Below, piece after piece: positions 26,583-34,506 of a stretch of DNA of 45,007 nt. Source of the stretch: Cyclobacteriaceae bacterium (GTDB lineage Bacteria > Bacteroidota > Bacteroidia > Cytophagales > Cyclobacteriaceae); contig JAEUTZ010000019.1 in the NCBI GenBank assembly GCA_016787725.1, forward strand, positions 1-45,007. The letters are read 5' to 3'. The notes under the pieces are model-generated. The model was given only the letters and a program-made list of their open reading frames with translations, made no database searches and was not told where the DNA came from. A program made the translations under genes and the position numbers. Positions within the stretch are counted from its first letter, which is position 1. Every line of letters begins with the position of its first letter.

Positions 26583-27876
26583 CATACAGTATACTGGAGT
26601 TAGAAGACCGGAGTCAGGAACAAAATTGTCAATTGTCAATTGTCAATTGACAATCGGTTTTATTGCAATGCTCCTCTTATCCATGAATGTACAGGGGCAA
26701 TCCATTAGCCTGGATAGTATTCTCCGGGTAATTGAAAAGCAAAACCCCATGTTGCAAACCTATCGCAACCGGGTCGATGCCCGACAGGCTTATGTAGCCG
26801 GTTCGAAGGGAATCATGGCTCCGGAAGTAGGCGGTGGGTTATGGATGTTTCCGTATCAGAAACAAGATGCCGGAATGAACGATCCGCGTCAAATCATGCT
26901 TTCAGTGTCACAGACATTTACCAACCCGGCCAAGCTAAAGGCAAACGAAAAGTACTTCGGCTCGCAGGCCAGCATTGAGCAGACCCGAGAACGCAGGGCC
27001 TTCAATGAGTTGCGGGCCCAGGCTAAGATAGCCTACTACCGCTGGTATGTGTATGAGCAGAAACGAGCTGCCTTACGCGAGAGTGAATCGATTCTTACCC
27101 TTATGATCAAGATCGGGCAACTTCGCTTTCCCTATAATCAAAGCAAGTTAAGCAGTATTTATAAAGCCGAAGGTCGCCTGTACGAAATTCAGAACATGCA
27201 AGTGATGAATGAAAATGAAATTCACCAACAGCAGACGGTCCTTAAGCAACTGATGAATCTCCCGCACGAGACTCAGATTGCGTTGGACTCAACGTCCATT
27301 CCGGCCGATGTGGAAATCATGACGATTGATACCACCCTTCTGGTTAATTCACGGAGCGATCTCCGTCAATTGGATCAAACCATTCAATCCATGCGGCTGA
27401 GTCAAACCTTGGAGAAAGCTCAGACCAAACCGGATTTTAATCTCAGCTTTAATCACATGATCTCGGTGGGCGAGGGCATGCCAAATCAATTTATGTTGCT
27501 GGGCATGGTCACCATCCCGATCGCCCCGTGGTCATCGAAGATGTACAAGGCTAATGTGCAGGGCATGAATTATGAGATTGAATCCATGAAGACGGAGCGC
27601 CTGGCAATCCTTAACGAAGTGCAGGGAATGACCACCAACATGATTGCGGAAATCAAAACCTTGCGCAAGCAACTTGAGAACTATCAACTCCGTATTCTTC
27701 CAGCCTTACAGAAGAACTATGAAACCTTGATGCTGGCCTACGAGGAGAATAAGGAAGAACTCCCAATGGTCATAGAGGGTTGGGAAACCGTAAATATGAC
27801 CCAATTACAATATTTGGATACGCTGGCCCGCTACTATGAAATGATAGTCAATTATGAGAAAGAAATTGAAAAATAG
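26572..27876 (+). CDS. TolC-like outer membrane efflux protein
   Basis: A 434-residue outer membrane factor of the Cus pump, from the ATG at 26572. The hydrophobic core IGFIAMLLLSMNVQGQS is a signal peptide ending before SISLDSILRVIEKQNPMLQ, the usual beginning of OEP proteins. Long amphipathic helices follow (QTFTNPAKLKANEKYFGSQ, RDLRQL-like turns, and the closing helices near 390-430). The N-terminal part of the signal peptide is unusual: residues about 20-27 (LSIVNCQL) are encoded by the TTGTCAA repeat array. The gene overlaps the pump gene by 11 nt and the adaptor gene by 23 nt. It is shorter than E. coli CusC but fits Bacteroidota relatives. Confidence 0.85.
   Translation: MKTSIQYTGVRRPESGTKLSIVNCQLTIGFIAMLLLSMNVQGQSISLDSILRVIEKQNPMLQTYRNRVDARQAYVAGSKGIMAPEVGGGLWMFPYQKQDAGMNDPRQIMLSVSQTFTNPAKLKANEKYFGSQASIEQTRERRAFNELRAQAKIAYYRWYVYEQKRAALRESESILTLMIKIGQLRFPYNQSKLSSIYKAEGRLYEIQNMQVMNENEIHQQQTVLKQLMNLPHETQIALDSTSIPADVEIMTIDTTLLVNSRSDLRQLDQTIQSMRLSQTLEKAQTKPDFNLSFNHMISVGEGMPNQFMLLGMVTIPIAPWSSKMYKANVQGMNYEIESMKTERLAILNEVQGMTTNMIAEIKTLRKQLENYQLRILPALQKNYETLMLAYEENKEELPMVIEGWETVNMTQLQYLDTLARYYEMIVNYEKEIEK
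26626..26653 (+). repeat. Heptamer tandem repeat (TTGTCAA)3-TTGACAA within coding sequence
   Basis: Three exact TTGTCAA units (26626-26646) are followed by TTGACAA (26647-26653), and the end is the 16-bp palindrome ATTGTCAATTGACAAT (26639-26654). The array lies in frame in the signal-peptide region of the TolC-like gene. Confidence 0.9.
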
Positions 27877-29122
27877 ACCAACTCAATTGTCAATTGGCCA
27901 TTATCAATTGTCAATTTTTTACCTGCTTGTGGTTTTACTCACAGCTTGCGCCTCCAAAAATGAGCAGGTGGAGGCAGATACGTACACCTGTCCCATGCAC
28001 CCCACCGTGATCTCCGACAAACAGGGGGTTTGCCCCGTCTGTAACATGGATCTGGTGCGCAAGGCGCGTCCGGGGGAAGAAGTAGAAATCACCGAAGACC
28101 TGGCACGGTTGATCAAGTCACCGAATACCAGCGTTGTGACCTCGATTCGCACGGTGAAAGGCGATTATAAATCCATGCCCGTAGCCATCGAAGGTACCGG
28201 GGTGGTAACCTATGACACCCGCCAACTGATAACGATTCCGGCCCGCATCGGTGGCCGGCTCGAACACGTATTCTTAAAGTATCCCTTTCAACCTGTCCGC
28301 CAGGGGCAAAAGATTGCCACAGTGTACAGTCCCGATCTGGTTACCGCGCAACAGGAATTGCTTTACTTGATGAAGCAGGATCCGGATAACACCCTGTTGA
28401 TGGAGGCGGCTAAAAATAAGTTGCGCCTATTGGGTGTTTCGGAAGGGCAATTAAATGAATTAATGGCAACACATATAGTGCAATATCAGTATACGTTGTT
28501 CAGTACACAGGCGGGGTATCTGATCACAGAAACTCAACCTGCACCGGGTGCTCCCTTGCCCACGAGCACTGGAATGGGGATGGCAACATCTGTTGCGCCC
28601 GTTACATCCATGAAGACTTTGGTGCGAGAGGGTGATTATGTAACTGCCGGTCAACCCTTATTCAAAGTAATCAATACCACAGCTGTTCGCATTGAACTGA
28701 ATCTCTCACCGGAGCAAGGCAGGTGGTTGCATTTGCAACAAGAAGTAGAACTAAGCATCAATCAATCTGTGACAAAAGGTCGCATTGATTTTATTCAACC
28801 TTTTTATAACAACAACGAGGAATTTATTAAGGTGTGGATGTACGTGAGGAATCTGGATTTGAAAATAGGGACATTGGTCACTGCGCAGTGGACGGTGCCA
28901 TCAGCCGAAGCGCTCTGGGTGCCACGATTGGCAGTGGTTGATCTGGGAAATCAATCGGTAGTCTTTGTAAAAGAGCGCGGAGCCTTCGTTCCAAGAGTGG
29001 TTACGGTAAACGCCAGGACGAACGACAGTCTGGATGTTCAAGGCCTGAGTTCCTCCGATGAAATTGCAGCCGATGCCCACTACCTGGTGGATAGTGAAGG
29101 TTTTGTCCGAATGAAAAATTAA
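27854..29122 (+). CDS. CusB-type periplasmic adaptor with heavy-metal-binding domain
   Basis: A 422-residue lipoprotein adaptor of the RND pump. The signal peptide ends LLVVLLTAC, with the lipid Cys at position 32. The mature N-terminus has the heavy-metal-binding domain YTCPMHPTVISDKQGVCPVC and its DLV end, with Cys-Pro-Met-His and Cys-Pro-Val-Cys ligands. Barrel-sandwich, hairpin and beta-barrel regions follow, for example LITIPARIGGRLEHVFLKYP. It would link the pump to the TolC-like protein and may receive metal first through this domain. The stretch before the hydrophobic core (QLSIGHYQLSI) is encoded by the heptamer array. Translation starts 23 nt inside the upstream gene. Confidence 0.92.
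   Translation: MRKKLKNRPTQLSIGHYQLSIFYLLVVLLTACASKNEQVEADTYTCPMHPTVISDKQGVCPVCNMDLVRKARPGEEVEITEDLARLIKSPNTSVVTSIRTVKGDYKSMPVAIEGTGVVTYDTRQLITIPARIGGRLEHVFLKYPFQPVRQGQKIATVYSPDLVTAQQELLYLMKQDPDNTLLMEAAKNKLRLLGVSEGQLNELMATHIVQYQYTLFSTQAGYLITETQPAPGAPLPTSTGMGMATSVAPVTSMKTLVREGDYVTAGQPLFKVINTTAVRIELNLSPEQGRWLHLQQEVELSINQSVTKGRIDFIQPFYNNNEEFIKVWMYVRNLDLKIGTLVTAQWTVPSAEALWVPRLAVVDLGNQSVVFVKERGAFVPRVVTVNARTNDSLDVQGLSSSDEIAADAHYLVDSEGFVRMKN
27883..27917 (+). repeat. Five-unit heptamer array at the start of the adaptor gene
   Basis: Exact 7-nt register: TCAATTG, TCAATTG, GCCATTA, TCAATTG, TCAATTT. The 13-mer TCAATTGTCAATT occurs twice, at 27883 and 27904. It begins 7 nt after the TolC-like stop codon and is translated in the adaptor frame as a peptide with a 7-residue period. 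Confidence 0.9.
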
Positions 29123-29134
29123 CTGAATCGAAAG

Positions 29135-30226
29135 ATGAAAAATTATCTATTGACTGGATTACTGCTGCTGTTGTTTTCGGCTTGCGAGAGACACACAACA
29201 ATCACCGGTCCGGTAAGTACACAACCTCCAACGATGGATCTGATGCTTACCGAGAGTCAGGTTCGTCTGGCCAATATTCAAACCCGGGAGATAGGCACCC
29301 AGATCTTACAACAGGCACACGTTATAAACGGTCGACTGAAGGAAGACGCCACCTTAGCGGCCGTCATTAGCAGCCGGGCTGCCGGACGCCTCGAGCGACT
29401 TTATCATAAAGAGGTGGGGCGGAATGTGCGCAAAGGTGAACCTCTCTACGAACTCTATAGCGAAGCCTTGTTAACGTATCAACAGGAATTTTTATGGGCC
29501 CGTGAGCAAGCTGTCACGATAGGCGTTGATAAACCGCGGTATGAATCCATTGAACTGGCAGCGCGAAAAAAGCTGGAACTATATGGATTATCCAACAGTC
29601 AAATCAACCAACTGGTGGTATTGGGCAAAGCGCAACCGCGCATTACTTTTCTGGCACCATCTGCGGGCATCATTAAGTCGGTGGAGGCGACTGAAGGCCA
29701 ATATGTAGCAGAGGGAAGCCCATTATATGCGATGGAAAATCTCACTTCCTTGTGGGTGGAAGCCGACCTGTATGCAAATGAAGCAGAGTGGGTTCGCGAA
29801 GGGGATAAGGTGCTTGTGCAAGTGGATGGTCAACAGCAACTGGAGTGTCGTGTTGATTTTTTGAGTCCGGAATTTAAGTCGAACAGTCAGGTATGGGTGA
29901 TGCGCGCTACGATTTCCAACAGCTCTGGTCAATTAAAACCCGGCATGCCGGCTGACGTAATTGTGAATCAACCGGCAAAACAAACGCTGGTGTTGCCGGT
30001 GCAAGCGGTCATTCGCAGTGCAGCGGGTACGCATGTGTATGTGGAAACGGAACCACATGTATTTCAACCCCGCACCGTGGTCACCGGCCGGGAGAATTTT
30101 TCTGACGTCCAGATTCTGAATGGCCTGGCGGCAGGGGAGCGTGTTGCTGTATCCGGAGCCTATTTGATCTACAGTGAATTTATTTTAAAACATGGAATGA
30201 ATCCCATGGAACATAATCATCATTAA
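29135..30226 (+). CDS. Second CusB-like periplasmic adaptor (lipoprotein)
   Basis: A 363-residue lipoprotein from MKNYLLTGLLLLLFSAC, with lipid Cys17. It lacks the heavy-metal-binding domain of its upstream neighbour. The barrel-sandwich halves are seen at SRAAGRLERLYHKEVGRNV and ITFLAPSAGIIKSVEATEG, and the membrane-proximal part at LPVQAVIRSAAGTHVYVE. The C-terminus is His-rich (MEHNHH), which may bind metal. It is 12 nt downstream of the first adaptor. Two adaptors beside one pump gene suggests either a heteromeric adaptor ring or a second partner encoded elsewhere. Confidence 0.9.
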   Translation: MKNYLLTGLLLLLFSACERHTTITGPVSTQPPTMDLMLTESQVRLANIQTREIGTQILQQAHVINGRLKEDATLAAVISSRAAGRLERLYHKEVGRNVRKGEPLYELYSEALLTYQQEFLWAREQAVTIGVDKPRYESIELAARKKLELYGLSNSQINQLVVLGKAQPRITFLAPSAGIIKSVEATEGQYVAEGSPLYAMENLTSLWVEADLYANEAEWVREGDKVLVQVDGQQQLECRVDFLSPEFKSNSQVWVMRATISNSSGQLKPGMPADVIVNQPAKQTLVLPVQAVIRSAAGTHVYVETEPHVFQPRTVVTGRENFSDVQILNGLAAGERVAVSGAYLIYSEFILKHGMNPMEHNHH

Positions 30227-30257
30227 TTTAATTTTAACCTATTATATCTTAAACTGT

Positions 30258-30863
30258 ATGAAAACAAAATGGATTGTTGCCACGCTGGTTGTTTACTCAG
30301 CCGCCTTTGTATTTAGCTGCTCAGACAAAAAACAAGCAGAACCTCACGATCACGCCATGGAACATGCTTCCACCGACCAGATGCCCACCGAAGCAGCGGC
30401 TCCTACATTCTCGGTAGATCCGGGTTTTCAGAATCAATTAGCCGAGGTGTTTACTGCCTATGTGGATTTAAAAGAAGCTTTTGTAGCAACAGACGTTGCA
30501 AAAGTGAAATCAGCTGCTGCACGCACAATGGAAGCTGTTTCGAAAGTGGATATGAAATTATTAGCTGGAGCTGCGCACAACGATTGGATGACCTACCTGA
30601 CCGGATTGGAAAGCAGCCTTAAATCGATCCAGAAATCTGAGAACATTGAAGAGCAACGTACTTCCTTCAGTCAGCTTTCTGACAATTTATATAAAAGCAT
30701 TAAGGCTTTTGGGTTGGGCGGTGTTTCGGCTTACTACGAGTTTTGCCCCATGGCATTCAATAACCAGGGCGCCTATTGGTTAAGCGACAACGAAGCCATA
30801 CGCAACCCCTACTTTGGTGATAAAATGTTGAAGTGCGGTTCGGTAGAAGAAAAACTACAGTAG
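30258..30863 (+). CDS. DUF3347 lipoprotein, putative copper-binding
   Basis: A 201-residue lipoprotein: the signal peptide ends AAFVFSC with the lipid Cys at 21. A short His/Met-rich linker (HDHAMEHASTDQM) follows, then the helical DUF3347 domain (about residues 55-195). The signature is YYEFCPMAFNNQGAYWLS and the later NPYFGDKMLKCG, where CPM and the last Cys look like Cu+ ligands. DUF3347 domains are often fused to or encoded near CusB-type adaptors, so a periplasmic copper-binding role is likely. The stop codon shares one base with the next gene's GTG start (TAGTG). Confidence 0.9.
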   Translation: MKTKWIVATLVVYSAAFVFSCSDKKQAEPHDHAMEHASTDQMPTEAAAPTFSVDPGFQNQLAEVFTAYVDLKEAFVATDVAKVKSAAARTMEAVSKVDMKLLAGAAHNDWMTYLTGLESSLKSIQKSENIEEQRTSFSQLSDNLYKSIKAFGLGGVSAYYEFCPMAFNNQGAYWLSDNEAIRNPYFGDKMLKCGSVEEKLQ

Positions 30864-31339
30864 TGCGAAAATTACTTCCTCTGTTGTTGATCAGCATATT
30901 GAGTTGCGGACCAAAGTCTGAAACGGGTTCCGTTACGCTGAACGATGTTAAACTAACGGATCTTGCTGGACAACCGATCGACTTTATTCAATATAAAGAC
31001 AAAGTGGTGTTGATCAACTTCTGGGCCACCTGGTGCCGGCCTTGCCTGCAGGAAATGCCCACATTGGCAAATGCCCAGCGCCAGCTGAAAGGCGAACCCA
31101 TCGTTTTTCTTTTCGCTTCCAACGAATCCCTTGAGCAAATTGACCGGTTTAAATCCAGGCAGACTTTTGACTTTCAGTATGTTCATCTTACCAACCAGGA
31201 AGCGCTGAATATTCTGGCTTTGCCAACAACGTTCATCTTCAATCGGAAAGGCGAACGGGTCTTTGCTGAAGCGGGGTACCGCCAATGGGATTCCACTGAG
31301 AGCCTGACCCTGATCGCCAACCTGTTAAAAAGCCCATGA
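30863..31339 (+). CDS. TlpA-like thioredoxin-fold lipoprotein
   Basis: A 158-residue protein with a GTG start at 30863, chosen because the frame then begins with a lipoprotein signal peptide, RKLLPLLLISILSC (lipid Cys15). Another GTG 30 nt upstream would put ten charged residues before it. The mature part is a TlpA/ResA-like thioredoxin fold: INFWATWCRPCLQEMP has the redox C-x-x-C with Arg-Pro between, and ALPTTFIFNRKG holds the cis-Pro loop. TlpA proteins reduce disulphides in the periplasm, including those of copper-binding proteins. It overlaps the next gene by 4 nt (ATGA). Confidence 0.88.
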   Translation: MRKLLPLLLISILSCGPKSETGSVTLNDVKLTDLAGQPIDFIQYKDKVVLINFWATWCRPCLQEMPTLANAQRQLKGEPIVFLFASNESLEQIDRFKSRQTFDFQYVHLTNQEALNILALPTTFIFNRKGERVFAEAGYRQWDSTESLTLIANLLKSP

Positions 31340-32538
31340 CTAGATTCTTTATAGTACTCGCCATAATGGTCATTGGATGCGCTCCTTCCGCTGAAACGAC
31401 CTACAAAGTTATTCCGATTCCCGCGCCTACGACAACTGGAAGCGCAGTACCATTTTTGTTTACAGATGCAAACGATCAAGTCTACCTTTCCTGGGTCGAA
31501 AAGCAAGATACGATCAACTCCTTTAAATATGCCCGACTACAAGATTCTGTTTGGACTACTCCCCAACTTATTGCTACCGGTACCGATTGGTTTGTGAATT
31601 GGGCGGATTATCCTATGATGGCAGCGCAAGGGCAAGACATGATTGCACACTTTTTGAAAAAGAGCGGTTCCGGGACATTTGCTTACGATGTGAACATTAC
31701 AACTTCTGCGGATGGAACAGGGTGGTCAGCACCTCGCGTATTGCACGGTGATCAGAAGCAGGCTGAACATGGATTTGTAACCTTGTTACCCTACGAAGAA
31801 AATTATCTGGTAACCTGGCTGGATGGACGCAATACGGTGATGGAAGGAATGGAAAACATGGACCACCACGAAGGCCATCATGGGGTGATGACGTTGCGCG
31901 GAGCCATCCTCGACCGGCAGGGCCAAAAAATCAGTGAATGGGAGTTGGATAGCAAGACGTGCGATTGTTGTCAGACGACAGCCGCTGTAACGGACAAAGG
32001 TCCGGTGGTGGTCTATCGCGATCGCTCGGATGAAGAAATCCGGGATATAGCCATCGTTCGCCAGGTGAATGGCCAATGGACAGAACCCGAGGTGATTTTT
32101 TCTGATCAATGGAAGATTGCCGGGTGTCCGGTGAATGGCCCCCGGGCTGATGCGATTGATAACACCCTGGTGGTTGCCTGGTTTACAGCTGCGGATAATC
32201 AACCGGCCGTCAATGTTATCTTCTCAGAGGATGCAGGCGAAACCTTTGAGGCTCCGATCCGCATCGATGCCGGTAAAACAATTGGCAGAGTAGATGTTGT
32301 GTTGGTGGATCGCAATAGCGCCATGGTGAGTTGGATGGAAGGAGCGGATATCAAAGTAATAGACGTACAGCGTGATGGAAAGAAAGGAATCTCAATTAGC
32401 ATTGCCACTTCTTCCGATGAAAGGTCAAGCGGATTTCCTCAAATGACTAAAGCAGGGAACCAATTGATTTTTGCATGGACGGATGCCCGTGAGAAAGTAA
32501 TTAAAACAGCAAGTGTCTCCTTTAAAGTCAATCAATGA
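31336..32538 (+). CDS. Sialidase-like beta-propeller lipoprotein with Cys/His-rich loop
   Basis: A 400-residue lipoprotein: MTRFFIVLAIMVIGC gives lipid Cys15. Repeated strands such as NDQVYLSWVEKQDT, SGTFAYDVNITTSADGTGW and VNVIFSEDAGETFEAPI resemble BNR/Asp-box repeats of a sialidase-type propeller. It lacks a convincing sialidase catalytic set, so enzymatic activity is doubtful. Two insertions look metal-binding: MENMDHHEGHHGVM and SKTCDCCQTTAAV. Position between a thioredoxin and DUF2911, inside a copper efflux operon, suggests a periplasmic copper-binding role. It overlaps both neighbours by 4 nt, so the three are probably translated together. Confidence 0.7.
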   Translation: MTRFFIVLAIMVIGCAPSAETTYKVIPIPAPTTTGSAVPFLFTDANDQVYLSWVEKQDTINSFKYARLQDSVWTTPQLIATGTDWFVNWADYPMMAAQGQDMIAHFLKKSGSGTFAYDVNITTSADGTGWSAPRVLHGDQKQAEHGFVTLLPYEENYLVTWLDGRNTVMEGMENMDHHEGHHGVMTLRGAILDRQGQKISEWELDSKTCDCCQTTAAVTDKGPVVVYRDRSDEEIRDIAIVRQVNGQWTEPEVIFSDQWKIAGCPVNGPRADAIDNTLVVAWFTAADNQPAVNVIFSEDAGETFEAPIRIDAGKTIGRVDVVLVDRNSAMVSWMEGADIKVIDVQRDGKKGISISIATSSDERSSGFPQMTKAGNQLIFAWTDAREKVIKTASVSFKVNQ

Positions 32539-33155
32539 AAAAATTTATACTAGTACTGAGTTTATGTTTAGCGGGAGGTCTGATGAGTTGTGAAAGAAAG
32601 GGGACAGTTGAGAAGGATGTTTCGGAACGTACACAACCAACTGCAAATCTGCTGGAGGAGGGAGTTGTTATCGGCAACCAACTTCAGGAGGATACCTTGA
32701 AGGGAAGTTTAAAAGCGTATGCAAAAGGTGGGGTAGGCGAGGCGGAATTTAAAATTACCTACCACGCTCCGGCAGTCCGTGGCAGAATAATTTGGGGTGG
32801 ATTGGTTCCCTTTGACAGAGTGTGGGTAACGGGAGCCCACATGGCTACCACGATTGAAAGCAATATTGATTTTACGTTGAACAACCAATCAATTAGTGCC
32901 GGCAAGTATGGACTTTTTACTATTCCCGGTAAAGATGCATGGACTGTTATCATCAACAAGAACTGGCAACAACATCTGTCAGACGAATATGATATGAAAG
33001 ACGATGTCGCCCGCATGGAGATTATCCCCGCGCAGCGGGCTCAACATCAGGAACGACTTCAATATGAGGTAATTGTAAATTCTGAGAACGAGCTGATGAT
33101 CAAAATGGCCTGGGAAAAGTGGCAACTGCAGATCCCGATTACCATCAACCATTGA
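32535..33155 (+). CDS. DUF2911 family lipoprotein
   Basis: A 206-residue lipoprotein: MKKFILVLSLCLAGGLMSC gives lipid Cys19. The domain is DUF2911, seen in KITYHAPAVRGRIIWGGLVP, RVWVTGAHMATTI, SAGKYGLFTIPG and WTVIINKNW. Family function is unknown; members are secreted beta-rich proteins widespread in Bacteroidota. It overlaps the propeller gene by 4 nt and is the last gene of the copper island; the next start is 55 nt away and belongs to an unrelated operon. A link to copper is inferred from position only. Confidence 0.85.
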   Translation: MKKFILVLSLCLAGGLMSCERKGTVEKDVSERTQPTANLLEEGVVIGNQLQEDTLKGSLKAYAKGGVGEAEFKITYHAPAVRGRIIWGGLVPFDRVWVTGAHMATTIESNIDFTLNNQSISAGKYGLFTIPGKDAWTVIINKNWQQHLSDEYDMKDDVARMEIIPAQRAQHQERLQYEVIVNSENELMIKMAWEKWQLQIPITINH

Positions 33156-33210
33156 ACTTTTACTAAGATAAATTGTGCGATCCGGGTATTCTTCGTAATT
33201 AACAAACCGG

Positions 33211-34506
33211 ATGCGTACAACCAAAGAGATCGGAATTTGGACGGCCACCTCGTTGGTAGTAGGCAACATGATTGCCTCAGGTTTGTTCATGCTCCCGGCC
33301 ACCCTTGGCATTTATGGAGGAATCAGTCTGGTAGGTTGGTTGATTTCCGGAGCAGGTGCAATGTGTCTCGCCTTGGTATACAGTTGGTTAAGCAAAATGC
33401 AACCGCTGGCAACGGGTGGGCCGTATGCATACACGTATTCGGGCATGGGTGAGTTCGCAGCCTTTTTAGTGGCATGGGGATATTGGATTTCAGTATGGTG
33501 TACAAACGCAGCGATTGCCGTTGCCTTTGTAAGTTATCTTACCGCTTTCTTTCCAGCCCTCGGACATAATCCGATCTTATCCGTGAGTACCGGCCTTGGC
33601 GCCATCTGGTTGTTGACCTGGATCAATACCCGCGGCTTGAAAGAGGCTGGAATTGTTCAGGTAATCACCACGATTTTGAAATTGGCACCGCTCGTGGTCA
33701 TTACCATTGGCGGTCTGTTCTATCTCAACCTCGATCATTTTACGCCTTTCAATGTCAGCACACAGACCAACCTCTCGGCCATTACCAGTGCTACCACGTT
33801 AACGCTATTTGCTTTCCTGGGATTGGAGTGTGCTACGATCCCCTCGGGAAATGTGTCGAGTTCGGAAAAAACAGTTTCCAAAGCCACCATCCTCGGCACA
33901 TTACTGACAACGGTCATCTATATGGCCAGTACCATCGCTGTGATGGGCCTCATTCCTCCTGCAGAATTGCATCAGTCACAGGCACCTTTTGCGGATGCAG
34001 CCGCCTCTATCTGGGGCGAAGAAGCACGGTATCTGGTGGCGGCCGGGGCGGTCATCTCCACCTTTGGCGCGCTGAATGGCTGGATCCTGGTGCAGGGTCA
34101 AATGCCGTTTGCTGCCGCCCGCGATAAGTTATTTCCAAAAATGTTTGCGAAAGAAAATAAGAAAGGAACCCCGGCCTTTGGCATCCTGGTTTCCAGCTTG
34201 CTGGTATCGGTGTTAATGAGTATGAACTTCAGCAAGAGTCTGGCCGATACGTACACATTCATCATTTTATTATCTACGCTTACGGTATTGGTGCCTTATC
34301 TCTTTTCCGTGATCTCCTTTGTGATGCTGGGGGCACGAAATAAATCAATCAGCGCTATCAAATACCTGGTGGCAGGGCTCGCCTTCGTGTATTCCATGTG
34401 GGCCGTGATTGGTTCAGGGGAAGAGATCGTCTTCTGGGGCTTTATCTTGCTGATGGCCGGCCTTCCGTTTTACGCCTACATTCAAATTAAAAACAAACCG
34501 TTGTGA
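33211..34506 (+). CDS. APC-family amino acid permease or antiporter
   Basis: A 431-residue membrane protein with about 12 helices. The opening IGIWTATSLVVGNMIASGLF is the APC signature, in which the broken first helix (G-N-M-I-A-S-G) binds the amino group. FLGLECATIPSGNV corresponds to helix 6. This resembles the basic amino acid/polyamine antiporter branch (AdiC-like). The following gene, an arginine-type amidinohydrolase, overlaps by 4 nt (GTGA), which suggests that arginine, a methylated arginine or their product is carried. The exact substrate and exchange mode are inferred. Confidence 0.85.
   Translation: MRTTKEIGIWTATSLVVGNMIASGLFMLPATLGIYGGISLVGWLISGAGAMCLALVYSWLSKMQPLATGGPYAYTYSGMGEFAAFLVAWGYWISVWCTNAAIAVAFVSYLTAFFPALGHNPILSVSTGLGAIWLLTWINTRGLKEAGIVQVITTILKLAPLVVITIGGLFYLNLDHFTPFNVSTQTNLSAITSATTLTLFAFLGLECATIPSGNVSSSEKTVSKATILGTLLTTVIYMASTIAVMGLIPPAELHQSQAPFADAAASIWGEEARYLVAAGAVISTFGALNGWILVQGQMPFAAARDKLFPKMFAKENKKGTPAFGILVSSLLVSVLMSMNFSKSLADTYTFIILLSTLTVLVPYLFSVISFVMLGARNKSISAIKYLVAGLAFVYSMWAVIGSGEEIVFWGFILLMAGLPFYAYIQIKNKPL

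Noticed and set aside
31336-32538. Active sialidase
   Set aside because: Asp-box-like repeats are present, but the arginine triad and nucleophilic Tyr of sialidases cannot be identified; the propeller is better described without an enzyme name.
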